Source: Methanofollis aquaemaris (GTDB taxonomy: Archaea > Halobacteriota > Methanomicrobia > Methanomicrobiales > Methanofollaceae). From it: 64,000 bases of DNA. Where the stretch lies: assembly GCF_017357525.1 (NCBI RefSeq), contig NZ_CP036172.1, positions 1,152,561-1,216,560 of the forward strand, given 5' to 3'. Position 1 is the stretch's first letter. Every line of letters starts with the position of its first letter. Both the position numbers and the translations under genes were made by a program. Shown here one piece after another: positions 9,091 through 16,743 of this stretch. The notes beneath the pieces are model-generated. The model was not told the DNA's origin and made no database searches. It saw only the letters and a program-made list of their open reading frames with translations.

Positions 9091-9774
9091 ATGAAAAAGG
9101 CAATTGGTCTTGGAGTTGCTTTTGCTGTGCTTATGATAATGGCACTTGCACCGGCAACGACAGCGTATAAGTTTTCTGCGAACGAAACCCAACTTCAAAT
9201 TATAAATGATCTTCAGGGTCAAGACATAACTAAAGGAGAACTCTACGAAATACTTCAGCCGGAACTTGTGGAAGGTCTGTCTGAGGAAAGACAAAAGCTT
9301 CTTTATGAGACAAAAGTAAATTGGCCAGACTATTCAAAAGTATACGCATCTTCTCAGGGGGATTCAGAAAGTACGAACGTAAAGGAGACAATCATAATTA
9401 ATACAAATGATGTTGATTCTGACCCTACTCCAGCCATTTTAATGCGTCACCTTTCTGATATCACAGCGTCTGGAAGAGAATTAGAGGGTCGTTCTGAATC
9501 TTGGGTGGTATTTCCACCATATCTCAAGATGCCAACAGGTGAGATCACATCAGCAGTCTGTAAATTAGATGAGGGTGGAGAGACTGGTACAGTGCTTGCA
9601 TATGAAACAGAAGGTGCTGAAGACACTTACAATTTAAAAGCAGAAGTTAGCGTAACTGTGTCTGAACCAGGGGAATATTTCTGTCATGGTGAACACTATT
9701 TTACCGCTCCAGTAGGTTTTACTCCACCTGTAGTACAAGGACCAACAGCTTCAGATCTAGTTACTGTTAGATGA
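9091..9774 (+). CDS. AT-rich secreted protein of unknown function
   Basis: 227 residues; not recognised. Residues 1-25 are a clear signal peptide (MKKAIG, hydrophobic core, ATTA cleavage region). The mature part is acidic and hydrophilic, rich in Glu, Ser and Thr, with two cysteines (SAVCKLD and YFCHGEH) that could form a disulfide outside the cell; the second half looks beta-rich. No membrane anchor is visible, so it is probably released or wall-associated. Its base composition and codon use are far more AT-rich than those of its neighbours, which, with the adjacent mobile elements, suggests recent acquisition. It has a long structured leader. Confidence 0.8.
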   Translation: MKKAIGLGVAFAVLMIMALAPATTAYKFSANETQLQIINDLQGQDITKGELYEILQPELVEGLSEERQKLLYETKVNWPDYSKVYASSQGDSESTNVKETIIINTNDVDSDPTPAILMRHLSDITASGRELEGRSESWVVFPPYLKMPTGEITSAVCKLDEGGETGTVLAYETEGAEDTYNLKAEVSVTVSEPGEYFCHGEHYFTAPVGFTPPVVQGPTASDLVTVR

Positions 9775-9812
9775 CAAAATTTACAAAATTTCTTTCTTGA
9801 GTGAGGAAAAAA

Positions 9813-10364
9813 ATGAACCCGACTACGCCTGGTGCATCCTATCTTCATCTGATGATACGAACACTCACCCATCCTGCCGGGGCTTTTCAGGAGGTGAGAG
9901 CGATGAGTGCAGGGGCGGTCCTTGTATACGGCCTCGGGATCGTCCTCTTCAACCTGCTCATGACCGTCCTTCTCGCGATGACGAGCGGGTTCACCCCCGA
10001 ACTTCTCCTGCCGGTGGCGGTCTCGTCGATTCTGGTCGTCTGTCTCGGGGGGTTCTGGCTCCATCTCTTTGTCTATGGGCTGGGCGGGCGGAGCGGGGTC
10101 GGCACCACCTTCAAGGTGGTCATCCTTGGGCTGACCCCGACGGCGCTCCTCGGATGGATCCCGGGCGTCGCCCTCGTCGGGTTCCTCTGGTCTTTTGTCA
10201 TTCTCTATTTCGGGCTCCAGGAACTCCAGGAGTTCTCGAAAGGGGAGGCGGCCCTGGCGCTTGTCCTGGTCTTTGGCATCCCTCTCCTTGTCCTCGCCGT
10301 CCTTGCCGTAACCCCAGGCTTCTCGGTCTTCTGGCTTGCGCCAGGAAGAATCACCTGGGTGTAG
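9813..10364 (+). CDS. Yip1-like multispanning membrane protein
   Basis: 183 residues, about five membrane segments. It has the layout of three other proteins in this window (23813, 24952 and 36972): a short N-terminus ending in HPAGAFQEVR (the others have DPVETFR), then hydrophobic helices, a GLTPTALLGWIPGV segment and a FGLQEL motif matching IGIREI/VGIREF in the paralogues. That is the Yip1-family pattern common in methanogens; its role in archaea is unknown. The ATG at 9813 is preferred over the GTG at 9801 because GAGTGAGG lies six bases before it. Return to high GC here contrasts with the gene upstream. Confidence 0.8.
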   Translation: MNPTTPGASYLHLMIRTLTHPAGAFQEVRAMSAGAVLVYGLGIVLFNLLMTVLLAMTSGFTPELLLPVAVSSILVVCLGGFWLHLFVYGLGGRSGVGTTFKVVILGLTPTALLGWIPGVALVGFLWSFVILYFGLQELQEFSKGEAALALVLVFGIPLLVLAVLAVTPGFSVFWLAPGRITWV

Positions 10365-10843
10365 GGAGGTTTGAGGGAGACCAGGTGGCGGTCGGAAACC
10401 CCCTGATAAATCGCCTCTGCGATGGGGACCGCGGGCCTTGCGGCCCCTGGTCCCCCTCATCATGAAGATTGGTCGTGGGCGGCACACACCCCGATCAAAA
10501 CTGACGGTCCCTACCTGATCCACTGCTCTGCCATCCACGTCTATCGCCATTCGCCGGGGGTCCGGGGGCGGCACGTCCCCCGGCGTGAGACGGCGACACA
10601 CTTCTCATGAAGACCCGTACGAGAGAGCACGCACTCAATCAAAACTGACGGCCCCCCTCTGATCCACCAACAAGAGATCCCCCCTATCGCCCTCACGGGG
10701 GTCTGGTCCGTACCCTGCGGTATGACGTATGAAGAACACAGGAAAGCACTTCCCCACCCTTTGCAGTCTCAGGAGAGGCGAGGATAAGGTCGGCCCCCTC
10801 CATTCTCACCTGAGAAGAGAATTCCAACAGAATCGAATTAAAG
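10365..10843. other. Intergenic region with hairpin repeats
   Basis: No gene seen. 10544-10612 is a near-copy of 8096-8165 with a G/C hairpin (CCGGGGG/CCCCCGG), followed by TTCTCATGAAGA, a string also found beside the other copies. The remainder shows no coding or RNA signal. Confidence 0.5.
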
Positions 10844-11073
10844 GGCTCTGTAGAAAACCTCACCTATTGTGGGGGGGATGTGTGTCGCCCGCCTTCCCCC
10901 CTCTTCGGCCGGGGGCGCTGCCCCCGGACCCCCGGGATGAAGATAGTGCCAGGAAGGCACAATCAATCGCCATGAAGATCGTAATGCCGTCCACCGCTTA
11001 TCTTCCGCGGGGGGACCGGGGGGCGGCCAAGCCCCCCGCCAAAGATAAATGTCCAGAAGATTTCTACAGAGCC
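10844..11073 (-). mobile_element. MITE-like element, copy 2, with 8-bp target duplication
   Basis: 230 bp in inverted orientation to copy 1. The ends are GGCTCTGTAGAAAACCTC (10844-10861) and the inverted GGCTCTGTAGAAATCTTC (right end at 11073). Direct repeats AATTAAAG flank it at 10836-10843 and 11074-11081. The right repeat contains the stop codon of the gene at 11076-11498, so insertion occurred at the gene's very end and the duplication kept the stop. Confidence 0.87.
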
Positions 11074-11075
11074 AA

Positions 11076-11498
11076 TTAAAGATTTAATTGCCCCTTCTCA
11101 CGCAGATAATTTCCAGGTCCGGTCGTTGCATACATTGCCGTCAGGATCTGTTCCAGGGGAGCGAGAATTGAAGTTTCCGATTCAAATGCATCGGCAAGCA
11201 TCCTCAGACCATCCTGGATACGTTCGAAATGAACCGGTTCGAGTTCGACCGTTGCATCTCCCGAACGAAGGCGTTTGAACCGTTCCATCAACCCGTTATA
11301 ACTGGTGTTGAGAACAAAGTCGGCCAGAAGATAGTCCTCCGCAAAAGAATATCTGAGCGTCCGGCCGGTGATCCCGTATGCTGCGGAAAAATAGTAGATC
11401 TTCTTCTCAATCGTTTCCGCCCTCTTCATCATCAGTTCAATGCGCCGCAGTTCTGCGACCAGTTCTTTTCTGAAGAAATCATCTTTTGCCATGGGCAT
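11076..11498 (-). CDS. Hypothetical protein, probably partner of the HTH gene
   Basis: 140 residues; no family recognised. The sequence is helical and charged (KDDFFRKELVAELRRIELMMKRAETIEKKIYYFSAAYG) with no signal peptide or membrane segment, so a cytoplasmic, possibly oligomeric protein. It starts seven bases after the HTH gene on the same strand, with AGGAG just upstream, so the two form one transcription unit; the alternative start at 11492 is equally possible. The stop codon lies inside the target duplication of the adjacent mobile element. A toxin/antitoxin-like pair is conceivable but no toxin motif is visible. Confidence 0.7.
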   Translation of the reverse strand: MPMAKDDFFRKELVAELRRIELMMKRAETIEKKIYYFSAAYGITGRTLRYSFAEDYLLADFVLNTSYNGLMERFKRLRSGDATVELEPVHFERIQDGLRMLADAFESETSILAPLEQILTAMYATTGPGNYLREKGQLNL

Positions 11499-11505
11499 CT
11501 ATCTC

Positions 11506-12111
11506 CTACCTGATATATCCGGGAAATCCTCTGTCATAATCGTCTGCTGTCGCGTACGGAGGGGCAGGGGAGAGTGAGTCGGGTTCACCGACGCACCACC
11601 CGTCCCCGGCACCCCATCCGTTTCCTGCCGCGGGCCTGACAGGGAAGTTCTTCCACTCCTCTTCAGTCGAGGTTTCAATATCTGAGATGTCGGCTGCGGA
11701 CGCATCCTCTCGGAGATAGTCATGAATTTCCCGAACGTTCTCGTCGCCAAGCATCCGTCCGATCAACGAATTGTTCAGGATATCAAGTGACCGGACGATC
11801 GGCGACGCCGGGTTCAGTGAGTATCTGGGAATCTGGTCGGTGCCGGCGGTGAGGATACCCCACTCGACAAACTTCCTGACCACCTTCCCGACCGTGTTCC
11901 TGCTCACGCCTGCTTCTTCCGAGAGTTCGGTGATGTTGAACTCCATGCCTTCAAGTGGTAAAAGGAATTCGAGAAGCCGTAATTCACAGGTGTTCCCGAA
12001 CACCCCTTCAAACGGACGAATCATATCTATCACAATTTTTTTGATGGGAATGATCTTCACATTCGGTCCTGGTGGAAACCATGCATACTGATGCATCAAT
12101 GGAGTGATCAC
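11506..12111 (-). CDS. Winged-helix transcriptional regulator
   Basis: 201 residues. The central part is a winged helix: LRLLEFLLPLEGMEFNITELSEEAG, recognition helix SRNTVGKVVRKFVEWGIL, and a wing leading to YSLNPASPIVRSL, about residues 43-115. The N-terminal 30 residues and the Pro/Asp/Gly-rich C-terminal tail (WGAGDGWCVGEPD) have no recognisable fold. Initiation at the methionine before IRPFEG is possible. It probably regulates its own operon with the 140-residue protein downstream; the target is unknown. Confidence 0.75.
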   Translation of the reverse strand: MITPLMHQYAWFPPGPNVKIIPIKKIVIDMIRPFEGVFGNTCELRLLEFLLPLEGMEFNITELSEEAGVSRNTVGKVVRKFVEWGILTAGTDQIPRYSLNPASPIVRSLDILNNSLIGRMLGDENVREIHDYLREDASAADISDIETSTEEEWKNFPVRPAAGNGWGAGDGWCVGEPDSLSPAPPYATADDYDRGFPGYIR

Positions 12112-12162
12112 TAATATTGTCGCGGGTGATAAAAATTTTGTGCATTGTTCCGGAGGCCGATA

Positions 12163-12450
12163 TTACAGCCCCTTTGAAGCGGAATATCCATGGTTTTCCA
12201 GTGCTGAGACCGCCTTACTGATGTTGGAAATGTAATATTTGTCTTCTTTTTTCGCGATTTTTGTAATATATCCTTCGTTCAGCAAGATTTTCAGGGCTTT
12301 TTTGAATGAGAGATGATCGCGGCCGGGAAATTTTTTTAGGTATAATTTTTTCAACATTTCTGAGTGATACCCCCTATCTGATCGTACGCTTCTCCTTTTG
12401 TAAAGTAGATTCAGAATAAAGAGGGTTTCTTCAGTGAGTTCGCTCGACAT
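12163..12450 (-). CDS. Small winged-helix-like protein
   Basis: 95 residues, more AT-rich than its surroundings. Composition and pattern (LFILNLLYKRR, SFKKALKILLNEGYITKIAKKEDKYYISN) suggest a small winged-helix fold in which a helix is followed by a beta-hairpin wing. Basic overall, so nucleic-acid binding is likely. A TATA-rich stretch near 12475-12487 gives a very short leader. Nothing ties it to a known family. It may belong to the accessory region with its neighbours. Confidence 0.6.
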   Translation of the reverse strand: MSSELTEETLFILNLLYKRRSVRSDRGYHSEMLKKLYLKKFPGRDHLSFKKALKILLNEGYITKIAKKEDKYYISNISKAVSALENHGYSASKGL

Positions 12451-12744
12451 GGGGGCCTATGACGATCTGGAATTTCATATTATATATTGAGTATCCATAG
12501 AAATTCCGAAATCTTTCTCTCCCCGGCGCGAGAGGGCAGTGAAATTTCTGCGATCGGGTGGCGGCACACCTGATCATTTTTGTCGGGAGAGTCGTCGCGA
12601 ATGTCGCACCTCCCCCCGCCGACATTCCGACTTTCGGTCCATTTACCTCTTCTTTTTATCCCCCCACTCCCTCCCTCTCCTCAGTGCGCCGCCGCCGCTC
12701 GTCAGGACGAAACGGCGGCGGACCGCACCGGAGGAAGAAAAACC

Positions 12745-13065
12745 ATGCAAAAACTATCTCACGCGGTCCCCGGCAGGGGGACGAGGAACAGCACGAAGAG
12801 CAGGGCTATGGTGGAAACTCAGGAGGTACGAGACGGCAGCCCCCGCGACCACCTGTGCGCCAACACCGGACCATCGATGACTGCCACGTTCTCCTCTACC
12901 TGTGAGGATATACCCGCGATCGATCCGGTGCCGCTCTACCTGGTGCCCCAGATGGTGACGGCGGCGGTCCACCGCTGCGGCGAGGCGCTCGCCGAACTGC
13001 ATGTGCGGCGGGGCGGGATGCATTTCTATACGATCACCGTGGTGACGCGGGGGGAGGAGGCATGA
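12745..13065 (+). CDS. Hypothetical protein, first gene of replication cassette
   Basis: 106 residues, unrecognised. The ATG at 12745 is preceded by GGAGGAAG, which decides against the longer frame from 12580, whose extra residues are Pro/Arg-rich noise. The C-terminal 60 residues look folded (VPLYLVPQMVTAAVHRCGEALAELHVRRGG, then FYTITVVTRG). It overlaps the next gene by ATGA at 13062-13065, implying translational coupling, so it probably serves the replication protein encoded two genes downstream. Confidence 0.55.
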   Translation: MQKLSHAVPGRGTRNSTKSRAMVETQEVRDGSPRDHLCANTGPSMTATFSSTCEDIPAIDPVPLYLVPQMVTAAVHRCGEALAELHVRRGGMHFYTITVVTRGEEA

Positions 13066-13397
13066 ACGGCACGCTCCGTCCGGGCGCCGACGAGACGCTC
13101 CACATTTTTGTCGGCCGCGGACATTTCCGGATCGCCGCCGACGATCTGCGGGCCTTGCTCTCGCGGGGGAAGACGGTGCCGGTGACGACCGAGGAGGTGG
13201 AGACGAACGAAGACGGGACGGTGACCGGCCGGACGGCGATCGTCGGGCACGCGGCGGTGAACCCCGCGGGCCGGGCGGTGAAGGTCTTCACGACGGTCGG
13301 GCACTTCATCGTGCCGCTGGTGAGCGTGCGGCGGGTGGTGCGGGGCGAGGCCGCCTCGGCGCCGCTCTTTCCGCTGATCCCGGAGGGGTGCCCGTGA
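13062..13397 (+). CDS. Hypothetical protein, second gene of replication cassette
   Basis: 111 residues, not recognised. It is beta-rich with a repeated pattern (FVGRGHFRIAADDLRALL and TVGHFIVPLVSVRRVV) that suggests two related halves around GHF. No membrane segment. It overlaps both neighbours by four bases (ATGA upstream, GTGA downstream), so the three genes form one tightly coupled cassette. An accessory role for the PrimPol-helicase is inference from position alone. Confidence 0.6.
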   Translation: MNGTLRPGADETLHIFVGRGHFRIAADDLRALLSRGKTVPVTTEEVETNEDGTVTGRTAIVGHAAVNPAGRAVKVFTTVGHFIVPLVSVRRVVRGEAASAPLFPLIPEGCP

Positions 13398-16219
13398 TCA
13401 AAGCGGCACTCGCCGCCCTCTTCTCCGGGGGCGGTGTCGTGGAACTCCGCGCCCTCGCCGACCGGTTCACGCACTCGGGCTACTTCGACGACTCTGCAAA
13501 ACTCGCGGCCGCCGCCGAAGCGCTCGACGCCGACCCGGAGACGAAGGGGACGTACGTCACGCTCAACGTCGTCGACCCGGCCCTCCTCGCGAGGCGGGCG
13601 AACCGCGTGAAGATGCGGTTGACCAGGAGCGACCCGACCACAAGCGACGCCGACATCCTCAGACGCCGGTGGTTGCCCATCGACCTCGACCCGGTGCGGC
13701 CGAGCGGGGTGTCGTCGACGGACGCGGAACACGACGCGGCGATCGAGCGGGCCGACGCGATCGCTCGCTGGCTCGCGGAGCAGGGCTTCCCCGCACCGAT
13801 CGCGGCCGACTCGGGCAACGGCGCCCACCTGCTCTATGCGATCGATCTGCCCAACGACGAGGCGGCGACGGCCCTCGTGAAGGGCGTGCTCGTCACCCTC
13901 GACGCCTTGTTCTCCGACGAGGTCGTCGTCGTCGACACCGCGAACTTCAACGCCGCCCGCATCTGGAAACTCTACGGCACCTGCTCGCGCAAAGGCGACC
14001 ACACCCCCGAGCGCCCGCACCGGCGGGCACGACTCCTCGCGGTGCCGGACCACCCGGAGACCGCCGACGCCGACCTGCTCAAAAAGATCGCCGACCGCTT
14101 CCCCACCGGAGCCCCGGCACCGCCCCGGAAAGGGAAGGCTGGCATCGACCTCGGCGCATGGCTCCTCGAGCACGGGATCTCGGTGCGGAGCGCCAAACCC
14201 TGGCAGGGGGGCACCCTTTTTGTCCTGGAGGACTGCCCCTTCTCCGGGGCGCACCACGACGGGGCGTTTGCGGTCCAGTTCCCCTCGGGCGCGATCTATG
14301 CCGGGTGCCACCACGCCTCCTGCGGCGGCGGAACACAGCGGTGGCCGGAACTCCGCGGGATGTACGAGAAGAAGCGGAAGGCAACGGCGCCGCCACCTCC
14401 ACCCATCCCTCCGGCACCCGAACCGGTCCATCGGGAAAAGGCGCTGGAGATCCTCACCCGCGGCGACCCCCTCGCCTTCCTCCTCGACACCTTCGGCCGC
14501 GAGCACGTCGGCGACCGCATCGTCGCCGAGTGCCTGGTGATGTCCCTCGCCTCGCAGTCGGTGAAGAACACCAGCGGGCTGCACGTTGCCATCTCCGGCA
14601 TCTCCGGCAAAGGCAAGACCCACGCGTGCAACACCATGCTCAAGCAGGTGCCGGCCGCGTACCGCCTCGCCAGCACGGTCTCGGACAAGGCGCTCTACTA
14701 CAACGACCGACTCAGGCCGGGCACCGTCTTCCTCTTCGACGACGTCTCCTTCTCCGACGACCTCCAGCAGGTGCTCAAGGCCGCCACCGCAAACTTCAGG
14801 GAAGGCATCGAGCACCAGACCCTCACCAACGACCGCAAACTCCAGATATGCCGCATACCCGAACGCTGCGTCTGGTGGCTCGCGAAAGTCGAGGACGTCG
14901 GCGACGACCAGGTGATGAACCGGATGCTCACCACCTGGATCGACGACACGATTCGGCAGGACGACCGGGTGCTCAGGTACCGGAAACATGCGGAGACGCG
15001 GGAGGTGAAGGAGGACGAAGACGAGGACGAAGAAGATCCCGACCTCCCGGTCTGCCGGGCGATCTGGGAGGTGCTCAAGGAAGAGCGCCTCCACGTCTCG
15101 GTGCCGTACGCCGAGGCGGTGCAGTTCTCTTCCTCGGCCAACCGCAGGAACCCGGTCATCCTCTTCGACCTCATCAAGGCCTCGGCGCTGCTGCACCGGT
15201 TCGGGCGCGAGGACTACGGCGGCGGCATCCGCGCGAACCGCGAGGATTTCGCCGCCGCGGCCCGGATCTACGCGGCGATCAACGGCGACGCCGGGGGGCA
15301 GGAGACAAAGTTGACGAAGAACGAGGCGGCGGCCCTGGAGACGGTGGCGACGATGGGGTGGGAGCAGTTCACGGTCCGAATGCTGCAGGAGGCGCTCGGG
15401 CTCTCGTACCAGCAGACCCGCCGGATTCTTCTGGGGTACGAGAGCCGCGGCACGACGTACTCGGGACTGCTGGAGAAGTGCCCGGCGATCAGTTACCTGG
15501 ATACCATGGTCACCGAGGACCAGGACGGGCGTGCGGTGCGGCGGCGGGAGCATCTCTTTCTCTTCGACCTGGAGGTGTACCGACGGTGGGCATGCGGGTC
15601 GGCGGTCTGGATCGTCGGTGGTGATGAGGACGACGAGGACGGTGGGCATGACCCCGGTCCCGGTCCGGGGGGTGACGACGATTTCAGCATTTCAGCAGAT
15701 TTTCAGCAGAATTTCAGCAGTTGCTGTCATGATCAAAACGCCAGGAAAGGCGCTGAATCTCACGGTACTGGTACAGAGAGAGAGATAGATCTCTCTCTCA
15801 AGAGTAAAGTACAGCAGAACACACCCCCACACAGCACCACCGGTGCCCCGGTGTCCGGGTGTGGGTGTGCGTGCGATCCCCGGAATGCTGAAACTGATCC
15901 CGAGATCTCACCGTGTGGCGGAGATAATCGCGATCAAACTACACCACGCCGCCTGTTGAATGACAGCACCTGCCGAAACCTGCTGAAGATCGCTGAAAAA
16001 CAGGGGGGTCTGCTGAAAGAATGTTCGGGAACGATCCCTCTCCCCGGCGTGCTCGACCGCCGGGAGTTCACGCGGGTGACGACCGATCTCGGCCGCTGCG
16101 ATGTGTGCGACGCGGGGCGGGCGGCGTACCGCTCGGAGGACGGGCGGGCGGTGTTGTGCGAGAGATGTTATGCGAGGGTGGTGAGGGAGTGGAACGGGGG
16201 GCGGGGGGTGAGGGGGTGA
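13394..16219 (+). CDS. PrimPol-helicase replication protein of an integrated element
   Basis: 941 residues. The N-terminus has archaeo-eukaryotic primase features: DxD (D97, D99 in PIDLDP), DSGNGAH (about 139-145) and a KGD..ERPHR segment. A zinc-knuckle-like stretch follows (CPFSGAHH then CHHASCGGG). A P-loop ATPase domain has GISGKGKT near 403-410 and Walker B FLFDDVSF near 445, then an Asp/Glu-rich spacer and winged-helix segments. A low-complexity tail ends in a CxxC...CxxC zinc ribbon. This is the layout of plasmid and provirus primase-helicases. GTG 13394 has GGAGGGG upstream and overlaps the previous stop. The tail DNA contains iteron-like repeats and shows a shift in composition. Confidence 0.8.
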   Translation: MIKAALAALFSGGGVVELRALADRFTHSGYFDDSAKLAAAAEALDADPETKGTYVTLNVVDPALLARRANRVKMRLTRSDPTTSDADILRRRWLPIDLDPVRPSGVSSTDAEHDAAIERADAIARWLAEQGFPAPIAADSGNGAHLLYAIDLPNDEAATALVKGVLVTLDALFSDEVVVVDTANFNAARIWKLYGTCSRKGDHTPERPHRRARLLAVPDHPETADADLLKKIADRFPTGAPAPPRKGKAGIDLGAWLLEHGISVRSAKPWQGGTLFVLEDCPFSGAHHDGAFAVQFPSGAIYAGCHHASCGGGTQRWPELRGMYEKKRKATAPPPPPIPPAPEPVHREKALEILTRGDPLAFLLDTFGREHVGDRIVAECLVMSLASQSVKNTSGLHVAISGISGKGKTHACNTMLKQVPAAYRLASTVSDKALYYNDRLRPGTVFLFDDVSFSDDLQQVLKAATANFREGIEHQTLTNDRKLQICRIPERCVWWLAKVEDVGDDQVMNRMLTTWIDDTIRQDDRVLRYRKHAETREVKEDEDEDEEDPDLPVCRAIWEVLKEERLHVSVPYAEAVQFSSSANRRNPVILFDLIKASALLHRFGREDYGGGIRANREDFAAAARIYAAINGDAGGQETKLTKNEAAALETVATMGWEQFTVRMLQEALGLSYQQTRRILLGYESRGTTYSGLLEKCPAISYLDTMVTEDQDGRAVRRREHLFLFDLEVYRRWACGSAVWIVGGDEDDEDGGHDPGPGPGGDDDFSISADFQQNFSSCCHDQNARKGAESHGTGTEREIDLSLKSKVQQNTPPHSTTGAPVSGCGCACDPRNAETDPEISPCGGDNRDQTTPRRLLNDSTCRNLLKIAEKQGGLLKECSGTIPLPGVLDRREFTRVTTDLGRCDVCDAGRAAYRSEDGRAVLCERCYARVVREWNGGRGVRG
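15682..16018. repeat. Iteron-like inverted repeat array in the rep gene tail
   Basis: TTTCAGCA(G) occurs four times at 15682, 15690, 15701 and 15712. The inverted form (C)TGCTGAAA recurs at 15886, 15980 (one mismatch) and 16010, with GCTGAAA at 15992. Between the sets lies an 11-bp-arm palindrome (15776-15786, 15789-15799). All of it is in frame within the replication gene. Confidence 0.55.
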
Positions 16220-16289
16220 TCCCCTTCGATCCTCCGATACCGGCGGCCCAACTCCTTACCATCAATCGCGGTTGAACGCGGGGTCCACC

Positions 16290-16558
16290 TCCGCGGCGTC
16301 TCCGCCGTCTTCATGATGTACGCATAGTCCTCCTCAGCGATCACCCTCATCGCCTGCCTCCTGTCGTGATGAAGGTGAGATCAGGGGTTTGAACTCCATC
16401 GGTGGGTCGAAGGCGGGGGTGTCCCTGTCGATCCCCTGCTGCCCGACATAGACGATGAGGGTGTCGCCGGGTCGGGTTCTGTTGATGATGGCGAGATATC
16501 GTTTCGGGACGCCCCAGAGATGATGTGTCGGGTGCTCCGCGACCCTCGCCGCCCACAT
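16290..16558 (-). pseudogene. Degraded EVE-domain protein gene
   Basis: The first frame from ATG 16558 reads like the start of an EVE/UPF0310 protein (a fold that recognises modified DNA bases): HHLWGVPKRYLAIINRTRPGDTLIVYVGQQ. It then jumps to FDPPMEFKPL, skipping the family's middle strands, and terminates at 16334. The expected C-terminal motif AMRVIAEEDYAYIMK appears in another frame from about 16353. At least two deletions and a frameshift are therefore present, and the product would be about half length. A TATA-like stretch near 16576-16586 lies just upstream. EVE genes often belong to defence or mobile regions. Confidence 0.7.
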
Positions 16559-16743
16559 ATGAATAAGAATAATATCGAAAAATTTATTGTAGACGGTACA
16601 TGATAGCCTTCCAAGCACAGGAGGACATATCCCCCCGTTTCGGAATCTTCAAACATTCAATATTCTTAAAAAAACCCGCAGATTTGCTCTGTGACGATTC
16701 AGCCCCTCCGGCATGTGCACAAAAAAAACATGAGGACTGGACC

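Noticed and set aside
13034-15649. 871-codon open frame antisense to the PrimPol-helicase gene
   Set aside because: Arg/His/Pro-rich shadow with no recognisable domain; the plus-strand protein has clear catalytic motifs.
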